Assembly: GCF_021033825.1 (NCBI RefSeq)
Contig: NZ_JAIFXZ010000004.1
Location: forward strand, 42,736 to 106,735
Length of the DNA: 64,000 bases
Origin: Dietzia aurantiaca
Lineage (GTDB): Bacteria; Actinomycetota; Actinomycetes; Mycobacteriales; Mycobacteriaceae
Reading direction: 5' to 3'
Of the stretch, positions 17,724 to 28,083 are shown piece by piece; within the stretch, counting starts at the first letter, position 1, and each line of letters begins with the position of its first letter. A program made the position numbers and the translations under genes. A model generated the notes under the pieces. It was not told where the DNA came from. It did no database searches and saw only the letters and a list, made by a program, of their open reading frames with translations.

Positions 17724-19310
17724 TTGTCCACCGGTCATGACGTGGTGGTGATCGGGTCCGGCCACAACGGACTGGTCTGCGCCGCCTACCTCGCCGCTGC
17801 CGGACTCGATGTCCACGTGGTGGAGAAGGACACCGTGATCGGCGGCGCGACGTCGACCGTCGAGCGCTACCCGGGCCATCTCACCGATCGCGGCTCCTCG
17901 GCGCATCTGATGATCCGCCACACGAGCATCCCCGAGGAGCTCGATCTGGCCTCGCACGGCCTGCACTACGTCGACTGCGATCCCTGGGGCTTCGCGCCGG
18001 CGCCGCCCGGGACCGACGAACCGCCGATCGTCTTCCACCGCGACCTCGACGCGACCTGCGCGAGCATCGCCGAAGCCTGCGGAACGGCTGACGCACAGGC
18101 GTACCGCGCGTTCGTCCGTCGTTGGGAGGTGCTGGCCGGGCGGATGATGAAGGGCTTCGCGGTGCGACCGAGTGCTGCGGGCCTGGGTTCGGCCTTCCTC
18201 GGAGTGGAGGACTTCCGGGATCCCTTCGGGGCTGTCCAGACGTTCCTGTCGTCGGGGGACGCGCTCCTCGACGCCACGTTCACCTCGGAGCGGCTGAAGG
18301 CCGCTCTCTCGTGGTTCGGGGCGCAGTCCGGTCCCCCGATGTCGCATCCGGCCACGGCTCCGATGATCGGGTTCGCCGCGCTGATGCACACGATCCCGCC
18401 GGGCCGCGCGATCGGTGGCTCCGGAGCCCTCGCCGATGCCCTCGCCTCGGTCATCCGCACGCATGGCGGCGCCATCACCGCCGGCGCCGGCGCAACGGCG
18501 ATCCGCCGGTCCGGACGCGGATGGCGCGTGGAGACCGAGGGTGGCCCCACACTCTCCTGCTCGGCCGTCGTGTCGGCCTGCCATGTCCACACCACGCTCG
18601 GCCTCCTCACTGACGTGCTCCCGACTTCGACGCTGGACACCTGGCGGAGGCGGATCCGCCCCGGGTTCGGGCTGGGAATGGTCGTCCGGCTCGGCACTAC
18701 CGACCTGCCGCGTTACCCCGGCGTGCCCGTCGAATCGAGCGCTCACGGCCTCCAGTTCCTGGTGACGGATCGCCGCCACCTGGATCGTCGCCACGGTGTC
18801 GCCGCGGCCGGCGGGCTGGATGCGGACCCCGCCGTCCTCGCGATGAGTTTCAGCTCGCTTGACCCGTCACTCGCCCCCGAGGGCCGACACGAACTCACGT
18901 TGTGGTCGCAGTGGCATCCCCGCCACCTCGCGGACGGCCGGTCCTGGGCGGCGGCCGGTCCGGACGAAGCCGACCGGATCATCGCGGCTGCGGACCGGTT
19001 CGCGCCCGGGCTGGCCGACTCGGTCGTCCACCGTCACGTCCAGACCCCCGAGGATCTCGAACGCGAACTGGGCTTGATCGGCGGAAACGTGATGCACGTC
19101 GAGATGTCGCTGGATCAGATGTTGCCCATGCGGCCCCATCCGGACCTGCGCGGCTACGCGGTTCCGGGGGCAGACGGCGTCTTCCTGGCGGGTGCATCGA
19201 CCCATCCCGGTGGCGGCGTCATCGGGACCAGCGGCCGGACGGTCGCACGGCTTGTCGGTCGGCGACTCGGCACGTCGACACGCCGCCGCCGCGGGGCACG
19301 GGCAGAATGA
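17724..19310 (+). CDS. Phytoene-desaturase-like FAD-dependent oxidoreductase
   Basis: Predicted flavoprotein of 528 residues resembling the PYROXD2/carotenoid-desaturase-like branch of amine-oxidase-fold enzymes. The N-terminal FAD-binding motif is DVVVIGSGHNGLVCAAYLAAAG with VVEKDTVIGGATST. A C-terminal FAD segment reads GVFLAGASTHPGGGVIGTSG. The TTG start is supported by a strong AGGAGG 6 bases upstream. It sits in a coupled trio with the GNAT gene and lppM (its stop forms ATGA with lppM). M. tuberculosis lacks a gene at this point, so this is a lineage-specific insertion. The nearby polyprenyl synthase suggests, but does not prove, an isoprenoid or lipid substrate. Confidence 0.8.
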   Translation: MSTGHDVVVIGSGHNGLVCAAYLAAAGLDVHVVEKDTVIGGATSTVERYPGHLTDRGSSAHLMIRHTSIPEELDLASHGLHYVDCDPWGFAPAPPGTDEPPIVFHRDLDATCASIAEACGTADAQAYRAFVRRWEVLAGRMMKGFAVRPSAAGLGSAFLGVEDFRDPFGAVQTFLSSGDALLDATFTSERLKAALSWFGAQSGPPMSHPATAPMIGFAALMHTIPPGRAIGGSGALADALASVIRTHGGAITAGAGATAIRRSGRGWRVETEGGPTLSCSAVVSACHVHTTLGLLTDVLPTSTLDTWRRRIRPGFGLGMVVRLGTTDLPRYPGVPVESSAHGLQFLVTDRRHLDRRHGVAAAGGLDADPAVLAMSFSSLDPSLAPEGRHELTLWSQWHPRHLADGRSWAAAGPDEADRIIAAADRFAPGLADSVVHRHVQTPEDLERELGLIGGNVMHVEMSLDQMLPMRPHPDLRGYAVPGADGVFLAGASTHPGGGVIGTSGRTVARLVGRRLGTSTRRRRGARAE

Positions 19311-20035
19311 CGGACGTGACCGAACCTCATCCGACCGCTACCGCACACGCCACCGGTGGACGTAGCTCCCTGGCCCGGCGGCTGACCGGTGTCACGGCAC
19401 TGGTCACGATGCTGTTCGTTCTCACCGGATGCCTCCAGCTCAACGCGCAGATGAGCGTCCGGAAGGACGACACGGTCTCCGGCCGGATACTCATCGCCGC
19501 CGATCAGCCCGCGCAGGCCGCCGCACTGGAGCGACTGGGCACGCCGTCCGGACTCGAGCAGAAGGTCCGGATCACCCCGTACTCGGCGGACGGCTTCACC
19601 GGCAGGGAGATCTACTTCACCCAGTTGACCTTCGCCGAGATGGACACCCTCTCGCTCGCGGTGGACATCGAAGGGGCGCGTCCCTACTCCATGAGCTTCC
19701 GCCGCAGCGGTGACACCGTGTCGTTCAGCGGCTCCGTGGACCTGTCGGGGCTTCCCGCCGATCGTGCGGAGTCGGCCACCACACGGGTCGATCTGACCTT
19801 CCCCAACCGCATCAGCGAGACGAACGGGACGATCGGGACCGGAAACTCCGTCAGTTGGACGCCGGCGCCGGGGTCCATCACACGGATGCAGGCGTCGTCC
19901 TCCTACCCGGACCCCGCCGCGCGCGGATTCGCCGTGTGGATGATCGTCGGCATAGGCGCGGCGCTTCTGGTGTCGATCGGCACGGTGCTCGCCGCCCGCA
20001 CCTCGAGGGCTCGTTCGGACCGGCTGTCGCGCTGA
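19307..20035 (+). CDS. lppM: LppM family lipoprotein (DUF3153)
   Basis: Predicted surface lipoprotein of 242 residues. The lipobox is LTGC with acylated Cys42, after a basic N-region and a hydrophobic h-region. The C-terminus carries a membrane segment (GFAVWMIVGIGAALLVSIGTVL) and a short basic tail, so the soluble domain is anchored at both ends. LppM of M. tuberculosis (Rv2171) has this layout and affects phagosome trafficking and lipoglycan recognition. The ATG overlaps the preceding stop as ATGA. It converges on metF across a hairpin terminator. Confidence 0.88.
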   Translation: MTDVTEPHPTATAHATGGRSSLARRLTGVTALVTMLFVLTGCLQLNAQMSVRKDDTVSGRILIAADQPAQAAALERLGTPSGLEQKVRITPYSADGFTGREIYFTQLTFAEMDTLSLAVDIEGARPYSMSFRRSGDTVSFSGSVDLSGLPADRAESATTRVDLTFPNRISETNGTIGTGNSVSWTPAPGSITRMQASSSYPDPAARGFAVWMIVGIGAALLVSIGTVLAARTSRARSDRLSR

Positions 20036-20057
20036 CCGCTGCCTACGCGATGACCAC

Positions 20058-20088
20058 AGCGCCGCGCCGTTCCGACCGGCGCGGCGCT
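20058..20088. terminator. Bidirectional hairpin between lppM and metF
   Basis: A perfect 12-bp stem (AGCGCCGCGCCG and its complement) around a 7-base loop, centred in the 76-base gap between the converging stop codons at 20035 and 20112. Confidence 0.75.
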
Positions 20089-20111
20089 CCGGCGAATGCG
20101 GGTGTCGGGGG

Positions 20112-21089
20112 TCAGGCGGTGCCGATCGAGGCCCCTGCCGCGGGCACCATCGACAGGTTGGCCAGGACCTCGTGCGTGGCCCGCGAGAAGTTCAGGGTGT
20201 TGAAGTGCAGACAGGGCACGCCTTCGGCGATCAGGCGCTCGCAGAGCCGCGTCGCGAACCCGATCCCGACCTCGCGCACTGCGGCCCGGTTCTCCTCGGG
20301 GCCGTCACCGGCCGCGAGCCGGAGCTGCTCTGCCAGGCCGGTCGGCAGTTCGCAGCCGGACAACTCCACCATGCGGCGCACCACCCGGAGGCTCGTGACC
20401 GGCATCAGCCCGGGGATGATCGGCTTGGCCCCCTGCTCCGGGTCCGCCTCGACGACACGATCACGCAGCCGCAGGTAGTCGTCGACATCCCAGAACATCT
20501 GGGTGATCGAATACTCCGCCCCGGCGCGCAACTTGCCGACCAGCACCTCCGTGTCGTGGTGCAGGTCGCGGGCGCGGTAATGCCCTTCCGGGAACGACGC
20601 CACGCCCACATGGAAATCGCCCACCTCGTGGATGAGACGGACCAGCTCCTCCGCGTAATGCAGCCCCTCGGGGTGCGCGGCCCACTCGCCGAGCGGGTCC
20701 CCGGGCGGGTCCCCCCGGAGGGCGAGAATGTTCGAGACCCCGACCTCGCCGTACACGCGGACCATCTCGCGCAACTCGTCGACGGTGTGTCCGACGGCGG
20801 TGAGGTGCGCGATGGGCACGATGTCGGTCTCGCGGACGATGCGCTCCACCACTCGAACCGTGCGATCGCGTGTCGAGCCACCGGCGCCGTAGGTGACGGA
20901 GGCGAACGCCGCCCCGAGCTCGGAGAACACGGAGGCGGCACGCCAGAGTCGCTCCTCCGCCGCTTCATCGCGCGGCGGGTAGAACTCCACGGAGAACGGA
21001 ACCCTGGGGGTGGTGGACGCGGCGATGCGCTCCACGATGCACGGGTGCCGGCCGCCGTCCGTCGGGTCGAAGTCGGGGAGCTGGGTCAC
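20112..21089 (-). CDS. metF: 5,10-methylenetetrahydrofolate reductase MetF
   Basis: Flavoenzyme that reduces methylene-THF to methyl-THF for methionine synthesis. The TIM-barrel protein shows FSVEFYPPRDEAAEERLW (the E-F-x-P-P motif), ASVTYGAGGSTRDRT, LALRGDPPG, and AEYSITQMFWDVDDYL with the conserved Q/F. Two GTG starts exist. I chose 21089 (325 residues) because TACGCT lies 6 bases before it, consistent with a leaderless start; 21110 would give 332 residues. It corresponds to Rv2172c and diverges from the polyprenyl synthase gene. Confidence 0.92.
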   Translation of the reverse strand: MTQLPDFDPTDGGRHPCIVERIAASTTPRVPFSVEFYPPRDEAAEERLWRAASVFSELGAAFASVTYGAGGSTRDRTVRVVERIVRETDIVPIAHLTAVGHTVDELREMVRVYGEVGVSNILALRGDPPGDPLGEWAAHPEGLHYAEELVRLIHEVGDFHVGVASFPEGHYRARDLHHDTEVLVGKLRAGAEYSITQMFWDVDDYLRLRDRVVEADPEQGAKPIIPGLMPVTSLRVVRRMVELSGCELPTGLAEQLRLAAGDGPEENRAAVREVGIGFATRLCERLIAEGVPCLHFNTLNFSRATHEVLANLSMVPAAGASIGTA

Positions 21090-21095
21090 CGGACC

Positions 21096-21101
21096 AGCGT
21101 A
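21096..21101 (-). promoter_or_regulatory. Leaderless-type -10 box for metF
   Basis: TACGCT on the minus strand, 6 bases upstream of the GTG at 21089. The spacing fits transcription beginning at the start codon, and no ribosome-binding site is present. Confidence 0.45.
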
Positions 21102-21138
21102 GCCCGACACGTGCCCGGGACTGCTTCCGCCCGGGGAC

Positions 21139-21144
21139 TAGGAT
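21139..21144 (+). promoter_or_regulatory. -10 box for the polyprenyl diphosphate synthase operon
   Basis: TAGGAT on the plus strand. A start site near 21151 would give a leader of about 45 bases holding GGAAGGG before the TTG start at 21195. No clear -35 is seen. Confidence 0.45.
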
Positions 21145-21194
21145 TGACGACGACGAGGGCGACCGGACCGGACGCCCGGAAGGGATGGTGCCCG

Positions 21195-22265
21195 TTGGCC
21201 CCGACGACTCGCCCCGACGACGGAGAACGCGTCCTCACAGCGCTCCGCCGGCATCTCGACGGGCGGCGCGAGGTCGTGGCCGGTGTGGATGACCGGGTGG
21301 ACCGCCTGGCCGGCCTCCTGTCGGATTTCGTGACCGACGGCGGCAAGCGGATGCGTCCGCGGTTCGCGCTTGCCGGATGGACCGCGGCCACCCCCGACGG
21401 AGCAGCAGTCCCCGACGAGGTCGTGACCGCGTGCGCCGCCCTCGAACTCATCCAGGCATGCGCGCTGGTGCACGACGACATCGTCGACGCCTCCGACACC
21501 CGCCGCGGTCGGCCCACCGTCCACCGCACCGCCGAAGCGCTGCACCGCGATTCCGGATGGGACGGCGATGCCGAGCGTTACGGGATCTCCCAGGCGATCC
21601 TCATCGGCGATCTGGCCCTGACCTGGGCGGACGAGATGTTCGTGACCTCGGGCGTCAGCCCCGGGGCGCTGTCCCGGGCGCTCGTTCCCTGGTACGCGAT
21701 GAAGACCGAGGTCCTGTCCGGGCAGATGCTCGACGTCCTCGCCGAGGCCTCCGGCGCCACCGACGAGGTCACCCCCGCCCGCGTCAATCGGTTCAAGACC
21801 GCCGCGTACACCGTTGAACGCCCGCTACACATCGGAGCCGAGCTGGCCGGCGCCGGGCCGGAGACGATCGCGGCGCTCCGCGAGTTCGGCGTGGCCGTGG
21901 GCCAGGCGTTCCAACTCCGGGATGACATGCTCGGCGTCTTCGGCGACCCGGAGGTCACCGGTAAGCCGTCGGGCGATGACCTCCGCGAGGGCAAGCGCAC
22001 TCTCCTGCTGGCCCGTGCCACCACCCTCTCCGCCAACGACGACGCGGACTTCCTCCTCGGTGTGCTCGGGACCGAGATAGACGCAACCCGGCTGGACCGG
22101 GCCCGCCGCATCCTCGTGGATTCCGGTGCGGTGGCCTCCGTCGAGGCCGAGATCGACACGCTGACCACCCGTGCACTACACGCCGTCGACACCGCCGCGA
22201 TCACCGACCAGGGCCGGGAGAATCTGCGAGACCTGGCCGCGGCCGCCACCCGCCGGCAGGCGTGA
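21195..22265 (+). CDS. Polyprenyl (geranylgeranyl-type) diphosphate synthase, IdsA-like
   Basis: Trans-isoprenyl diphosphate synthase that condenses IPP with allylic diphosphates. The 356-residue all-helical protein has GGKRMRPRFALAG, the first Asp-rich motif LVHDDIVDASDTRRGRPTVH (DDxxD variant) and the second, LRDDMLGVFGDPEVTGKP. The TTG start at 21195 is the only reasonable one after GGAAGGG; frames upstream are antisense to metF. It is followed by mptB with a GTGA overlap, as in M. tuberculosis Rv2173 (idsA2)-Rv2174. Chain length cannot be read with confidence from the sequence. Confidence 0.9.
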   Translation: MAPTTRPDDGERVLTALRRHLDGRREVVAGVDDRVDRLAGLLSDFVTDGGKRMRPRFALAGWTAATPDGAAVPDEVVTACAALELIQACALVHDDIVDASDTRRGRPTVHRTAEALHRDSGWDGDAERYGISQAILIGDLALTWADEMFVTSGVSPGALSRALVPWYAMKTEVLSGQMLDVLAEASGATDEVTPARVNRFKTAAYTVERPLHIGAELAGAGPETIAALREFGVAVGQAFQLRDDMLGVFGDPEVTGKPSGDDLREGKRTLLLARATTLSANDDADFLLGVLGTEIDATRLDRARRILVDSGAVASVEAEIDTLTTRALHAVDTAAITDQGRENLRDLAAAATRRQA

Positions 22266-23926
22266 CCGTGCCCCCGGCCAACGAACCCGACCCGGTGAAC
22301 GGGACCTCGGCGCGGGCGTTGTCGTCGTCGTCATCCGAGTCGGCGGGCACGACATCGACGGGCACGGCACCGTCGGCCACGAGGTCGGGATCCCGCCTCG
22401 CCGGACTCGCGGTCGCGACCTCCCGCTCGGCGCGTGCCGCGTTCGCCGGTCCCTCGGGCCCCGCCCTGTGGCGCGGCGTCGTGGGATCGGTCGTCCTCAC
22501 CATCGCCGGCTTCGGCGTGGGCGCCGTCCCCGTCGACGGCGGGCCCGCCGTCGCGCTGGGACTGCCCGGCCTGACCTTCGGCCACGGCGCGACCCTCGCG
22601 ATGGTCCTCTGCTGGCTGGGTGTGGCGCTGCTGGTCACCTCCTGGCTCGCGCTCGGACCACGCGCGGTGGCCGGGCGCCTGCCCGTCCGGGACGGCGCGT
22701 GGGCCACGGCGCTGTGGTCGCTACCCATGCTCCCCGCGATCCCGCTGTTCAGCCGCGACGCGTGGTCCTACCTCGCGCAGGGCGCCATGACCGGCGCCGG
22801 AGTGGACCCCTACGAGTTCGGTCCCGAAGCCAACCCCGGCCCTTTCACCACCGAGGTCAGTCCCGACTGGCAATCCACCCCCACGCCCTACGGCCCTCTA
22901 CACCTGTCGCTGATGCGCATCGTCGTGGCGATGTCCGGTGGGCACCCGGCTGTCGGCATCCTGATTCTCCGGGTACTCGTCCTGGCCTTCGTCGCCGCGA
23001 TGCTCGTGCTCATCGTGGCCGTCGCCCGCCGCATCGGCGTCAACGCCGGTGCGGCAGTATGGATGGCGGGAGCCTCGCCGCTGACCGTGATCCACCTGTC
23101 CGGCGGGCTCCACAACGAGGTCTTCCCCCTCGTCGCGTGCCTCGGCGCGGTCGTCCTCACCCTCGATCGGCGTTATGCCTGGGCCGGGGTGGCGGTGGGG
23201 TTGGCGGTGGCGTTCAAGGCCACTGCGGTGATCGTCGCCCCGTTCCTGCTGTGGATCGCCCTCGACGGTCGCCGCACCTCCCCGGCGCCGGGGAGGCCGG
23301 GCCGGCCGGGCATGCGCCCGCTCGCCGGCGCGATCACCGACACGGCACTCGCGGCGGCGGTGGCCGCCATCGTCTTCGTACTGGCGACCATCGCCTCCGG
23401 CACCGGGTTCGGATGGGTGAACGCGATCTCGGTCTCCGACCGCGTCATCAACTACCTCAGTGCCCCCACCGCGGTGGCGCACCTCGTCCACGCGCTACCC
23501 GGCACCCCCGGGTTCGCCGACATCCTCGCAGTCTCCCGCGATGCCGGACGGGTCGTCCTGGCCCTGACCCTGATCGCGATCTGGTGGGTCAGCCGCCGCG
23601 ACACCCGCTCGGCGCTACGCGGCATCCTCGTGGGATTGCTGGCGTTCGTGGTCCTGAACTCGCTGGCCTGGCCCTGGTACCACGTCTGGGTGACGGCGTT
23701 CTGGTTCCTCGGCCGCCCCGGGCCGCGGGCGACCACAGCGGCCGTGGGCGCCACGGTATTCCTCCTCATGGCGATCGGCCCCAACGGCTCGACGAGTCTC
23801 TACAGCCCCGCCATCGCCGGGGCCGCGATCGCCGCGTCCGCCGCCGCCTGCTGGTGGTGGTGGCGCGCAACGGCCGACAGTAGAAGTCCCGACCTCAGAA
23901 CGCCATCGCCTGAGCGCGCCTCATGA
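22262..23926 (+). CDS. mptB: Alpha-(1->6)-mannopyranosyltransferase MptB
   Basis: Polytopic GT-C glycosyltransferase that starts the alpha-1,6-mannan backbone of lipomannan/lipoarabinomannan using polyprenyl-phosphate mannose. The 554-residue protein has a Ser/Thr-rich cytoplasmic N-terminus (about 65 residues) and about 12-13 membrane segments. The first large loop carries FSRDAWSYLAQGAMTGAGVDPYEFG, the GT-C acidic motif region, and PTPYGPLHL. Translation is coupled to the polyprenyl synthase (GTGA). Its 3' end overlaps the convergent DNA-binding protein gene by 32 bases. Its presence supports a mycolata host. Confidence 0.9.
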   Translation: MTVPPANEPDPVNGTSARALSSSSSESAGTTSTGTAPSATRSGSRLAGLAVATSRSARAAFAGPSGPALWRGVVGSVVLTIAGFGVGAVPVDGGPAVALGLPGLTFGHGATLAMVLCWLGVALLVTSWLALGPRAVAGRLPVRDGAWATALWSLPMLPAIPLFSRDAWSYLAQGAMTGAGVDPYEFGPEANPGPFTTEVSPDWQSTPTPYGPLHLSLMRIVVAMSGGHPAVGILILRVLVLAFVAAMLVLIVAVARRIGVNAGAAVWMAGASPLTVIHLSGGLHNEVFPLVACLGAVVLTLDRRYAWAGVAVGLAVAFKATAVIVAPFLLWIALDGRRTSPAPGRPGRPGMRPLAGAITDTALAAAVAAIVFVLATIASGTGFGWVNAISVSDRVINYLSAPTAVAHLVHALPGTPGFADILAVSRDAGRVVLALTLIAIWWVSRRDTRSALRGILVGLLAFVVLNSLAWPWYHVWVTAFWFLGRPGPRATTAAVGATVFLLMAIGPNGSTSLYSPAIAGAAIAASAAACWWWWRATADSRSPDLRTPSPERAS

Positions 23927-24260
23927 CCTCACGCGCCGCGTGACCGTGCAGGGCGTCAGCCGGCCGGCCCGGAAGTGACTCGTCCTCCTCGAACAGCCAC
24001 TGCAGGATCTCGGTATCGCCGAATCCCCCGTCTCTGAGGACCGCCACGAGACCGGGGAGGAAGCGCACCACCTGGTCGTCGTCGAAAAAGACCTCCGGCA
24101 CCACCACGACGCCCGCGCGACGGACTGCGATCAGCGCCCCTTCGCGAAGCAGGTCGTGCACCCGGGTGACCGGGATTCCCAACCTCTCGGACACGTCGGG
24201 CAGGTTGACGGTCTCGACGTCGGCGGACAAGACGTCGTCACAGTGCGGAACTTTACTCAC
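23895..24260 (-). CDS. Rv2175c-like winged-helix DNA-binding protein
   Basis: Small DNA-binding protein of 121 residues. A helix-turn-helix is visible in VNLPDVSERLGIPVTRVHDLLREGALIAVRRAG, and the C-terminus (FLPGLVAVLRDGGFGDTEILQWLF...RRAQAMAF) matches the family. In M. tuberculosis, Rv2175c is a substrate of the adjacent kinase PknL, and phosphorylation abolishes DNA binding. The same divergent arrangement is kept here. I chose the GTG at 24260 because TAACCT lies exactly 7 bases before it. A longer frame to 24386 would overlap the pknL promoter. Confidence 0.88.
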   Translation of the reverse strand: MSKVPHCDDVLSADVETVNLPDVSERLGIPVTRVHDLLREGALIAVRRAGVVVVPEVFFDDDQVVRFLPGLVAVLRDGGFGDTEILQWLFEEDESLPGRPADALHGHAAREVMRRAQAMAF

Positions 24261-24267
24261 GCTCACC

Positions 24268-24273
24268 AGGTTA
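24268..24273 (-). promoter_or_regulatory. Leaderless-type -10 box for the Rv2175c-like gene
   Basis: TAACCT on the minus strand with a 7-base spacer to the GTG at 24260 and no ribosome-binding site. Confidence 0.5.
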
Positions 24274-24345
24274 GTCGTCCGCCGCGCGTCGGGCACCACC
24301 GCGGCCGACTCCCCGCCGGGCATACCGCTCGGGAGGCTGGAGGGG

Positions 24346-24351
24346 CAGAAT
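24346..24351 (+). promoter_or_regulatory. Possible leaderless-type -10 box for pknL
   Basis: CAGAAT, 7 bases upstream of the ATG at 24359. It is a weaker match than the others, and the alternative ATG at 24350 overlaps it. Confidence 0.3.
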
Positions 24352-24358
24352 GGACTGT

Positions 24359-26611
24359 ATGAGCACTCTTGACGGGCAGATTCCACGGCCGGGCGCCCTG
24401 CTCGACGGGCGATACCGGCTGGATGCCGTGATCGCCCGCGGCGGCATGTCGACCGTCCATCTGGCCACGGACGAGCGGCTCGACCGTCACGTGGCCGTCA
24501 AGCTGCTCGACCCGACCCTCGCGGGCGATCGCGCATTCGTCGACCGCTTCACCCTCGAGGCGCGATCCGCCGCGCGGCTGTCCGACCCGGGCATCGTGCA
24601 GGTCTTCGACCAGGGGGTCGAGGGCGATACCGCGTTCCTCGTCATGGAGCTCGTGCCCGGCGGCACCCTGCGCGAACTGCTCGACGAGCGCGGTCCCATG
24701 CCGCCGTACGCCGCCGCAGCGGTGCTACGCCCACTGCTCGGAGCGCTCCGCGAGGCCCACGAGGCCGGCCTGGTCCACCGCGACATCAAGCCGGAGAACG
24801 TCCTGATCTCCACCAACGGCTCCGTCAAGCTCGCCGACTTCGGATTGGTCCGCGCGGTCGCCGAGTCGCGGGCCACCTCCAGCAGCGTGGTCATGGGCAC
24901 CGCCGCCTACCTCTCGCCCGAACAGATCTCCGGTGCCGACACCGACGGTCGCTCCGACCTCTACTCCCTGGGCGTGCTGGCCTACGAGATGCTCACGGGT
25001 GAACCGCCGTTCAGCGGGGACAACAACATCGCCGTGGCCTACCGGCGCCTGGACACGGACGTCCCCTCCCCCTCCGACCAGGCTGACAGCGTGGCGGAGG
25101 ACCTCGACCACCTGATCCTGCGCGCCACCAGGCGCAGCCCCCAGGATCGGTACGCCGACGCCGGCGAGATGATCAGCGACCTCGACCGGGCCGCGCGCGA
25201 GGGCCGGTTCCCGGAATACGTGGTCCCGGCGCCGCGGCAGTCGTCGTGGTCGCGGGCCCGGGCCAACGCCGCGCGGTCGGCTCCCGGTAGCGAGTCCGAG
25301 TTCGACGCCGCGGACCGCGAGAGCGGCGAGGCCCTCCGGCGAGCCGGCGGACCCGTCCCCACACGCGTGGAGACACGGGCGGTCCCGGCGCCCGAGGGAC
25401 AGCCTCACGGCGATCACCCCCGCGACGGCCCGCCACCCGTGTCCCCCGCCCCCGGGCAACCCCAACACTGGCACGGCGCGGGCGCGGGCCCCTACCCCCC
25501 GGACGAACTCGAGGTCGCACCGGGGCGGGATGAGATCCGGCCGCGGCGATCACGGGGACTGTTATGGCTCATCGTGGTGCTGGCCGCCGCCATCGGTGTG
25601 GCCGTGGCGGGGTGGTGGCTCGGGTCGGGACGGTTCGTCGAGGTCCCGTCCGTGCAGGGCATGTCCGTGGGGCAGGCGACGGAGGCGGTCACCGCGGTCG
25701 GGTTGACGGCGGCGACCCGCGACGCGTTCAGCAACGACATACCGCCGGACGCGCTCGTGGGCACCGACCCCGGTACCGGGGAACGCGTCGTGCGCGGCGA
25801 CACCGTCGACCTGCTGGTGTCGGTGGGTCGACCGGTGGTGCCCGACGTGGGGGCCGATCGGACCGTCGAGGCGGTGTCGGCGATGCTGCGCGAGCACTCT
25901 CTGGAACCCATGGCCGGGCAGACCACCCATTCCGATTCGGTGCCGATCGGCCAGGTGGTGTCGCTGGAGCCGGGCTCGGGTACGACCGTCGACGTGGGGA
26001 CCCGGGTCGAGATGCTCACGAGCGCCGGGCCGGCGCCGGTGACCGTGCCGGACGTGGTGGGGCTCGAGGAAGATCAGGCGCGAGCCGCTCTCGAGGGGGC
26101 GGGCCTCGCCGTGTCGAACGTGAAGAGGGTCTACGACGGTGACGCGGACAGAGGACTGGCCGTGGGCACCGACCCGGACGCCGGCGAGGACGTGGCCCGA
26201 GGTGACGGCGTTACGCTGCTGGTGTCCAATGCCCTGACCGTCCCCGACATCCGGGACGTGCCCGTCGACGAAGCGGCCGACGTTCTCAGCGAGGCCGGCT
26301 TCACGGTCGTGCGCGAATCGCCCGTCACCGATCGCCGGATCGGCGACGGCAGGGTCGTCCGCACCGACCCGCCCTCCGGCACCCGCCTCGATCCGGAGAA
26401 CGCCGTCCTGAGGATTGTGCCCTCGAATGCCGTCACCGTTCCCGTCGTGCTGGGTTCCCGCGCCTCGGATGCGCGCCGCACGCTCGAGGACGCGGGGTTG
26501 CGTGTGTCGATCGATACCGGCACCTCGAGCGGGATCGTCTACGGGCAGAGCCCCCTCCCCGGCCGTGTCGTCGCCCGGGGAACCGAGATCGAGATCGACG
26601 CGCTGGGCTGA
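24359..26611 (+). CDS. pknL: Serine/threonine protein kinase PknL with five PASTA domains
   Basis: Receptor-type Hanks kinase of 750 residues. The kinase domain (about 17-290) has GGMSTVH in the glycine loop, the ATP lysine in VAVKLL (K48), HRDIKPEN (H140, D142), DFG (D160) and GTAAYLSPEQ. A Pro/Arg-rich linker leads to one membrane segment (about 401-421). Five PASTA repeats follow outside the cell, each opening with a V-P-x-V-type motif (VEVPSVQ, PVVPDVG, VTVPDVV, LTVPDIR, VTVPVVL). M. tuberculosis PknL lacks PASTA repeats, whereas corynebacterial PknL has them. The likely cytoplasmic substrate is the divergent Rv2175c-like protein. Confidence 0.93.
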   Translation: MSTLDGQIPRPGALLDGRYRLDAVIARGGMSTVHLATDERLDRHVAVKLLDPTLAGDRAFVDRFTLEARSAARLSDPGIVQVFDQGVEGDTAFLVMELVPGGTLRELLDERGPMPPYAAAAVLRPLLGALREAHEAGLVHRDIKPENVLISTNGSVKLADFGLVRAVAESRATSSSVVMGTAAYLSPEQISGADTDGRSDLYSLGVLAYEMLTGEPPFSGDNNIAVAYRRLDTDVPSPSDQADSVAEDLDHLILRATRRSPQDRYADAGEMISDLDRAAREGRFPEYVVPAPRQSSWSRARANAARSAPGSESEFDAADRESGEALRRAGGPVPTRVETRAVPAPEGQPHGDHPRDGPPPVSPAPGQPQHWHGAGAGPYPPDELEVAPGRDEIRPRRSRGLLWLIVVLAAAIGVAVAGWWLGSGRFVEVPSVQGMSVGQATEAVTAVGLTAATRDAFSNDIPPDALVGTDPGTGERVVRGDTVDLLVSVGRPVVPDVGADRTVEAVSAMLREHSLEPMAGQTTHSDSVPIGQVVSLEPGSGTTVDVGTRVEMLTSAGPAPVTVPDVVGLEEDQARAALEGAGLAVSNVKRVYDGDADRGLAVGTDPDAGEDVARGDGVTLLVSNALTVPDIRDVPVDEAADVLSEAGFTVVRESPVTDRRIGDGRVVRTDPPSGTRLDPENAVLRIVPSNAVTVPVVLGSRASDARRTLEDAGLRVSIDTGTSSGIVYGQSPLPGRVVARGTEIEIDALG

Positions 26612-26626
26612 GACACGGCCCAGCGC
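26600..26626. terminator. Hairpin at the pknL 3' end
   Basis: A 9-bp inverted repeat (GCGCTGGGC / GCCCAGCGC) around a 9-base loop that spans the pknL stop codon, in the 29-base gap before the convergent aroG stop. Confidence 0.5.
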
Positions 26627-26640
26627 CCGCGGTCGGTCCC

Positions 26641-28083
<1,443 letters not shown>

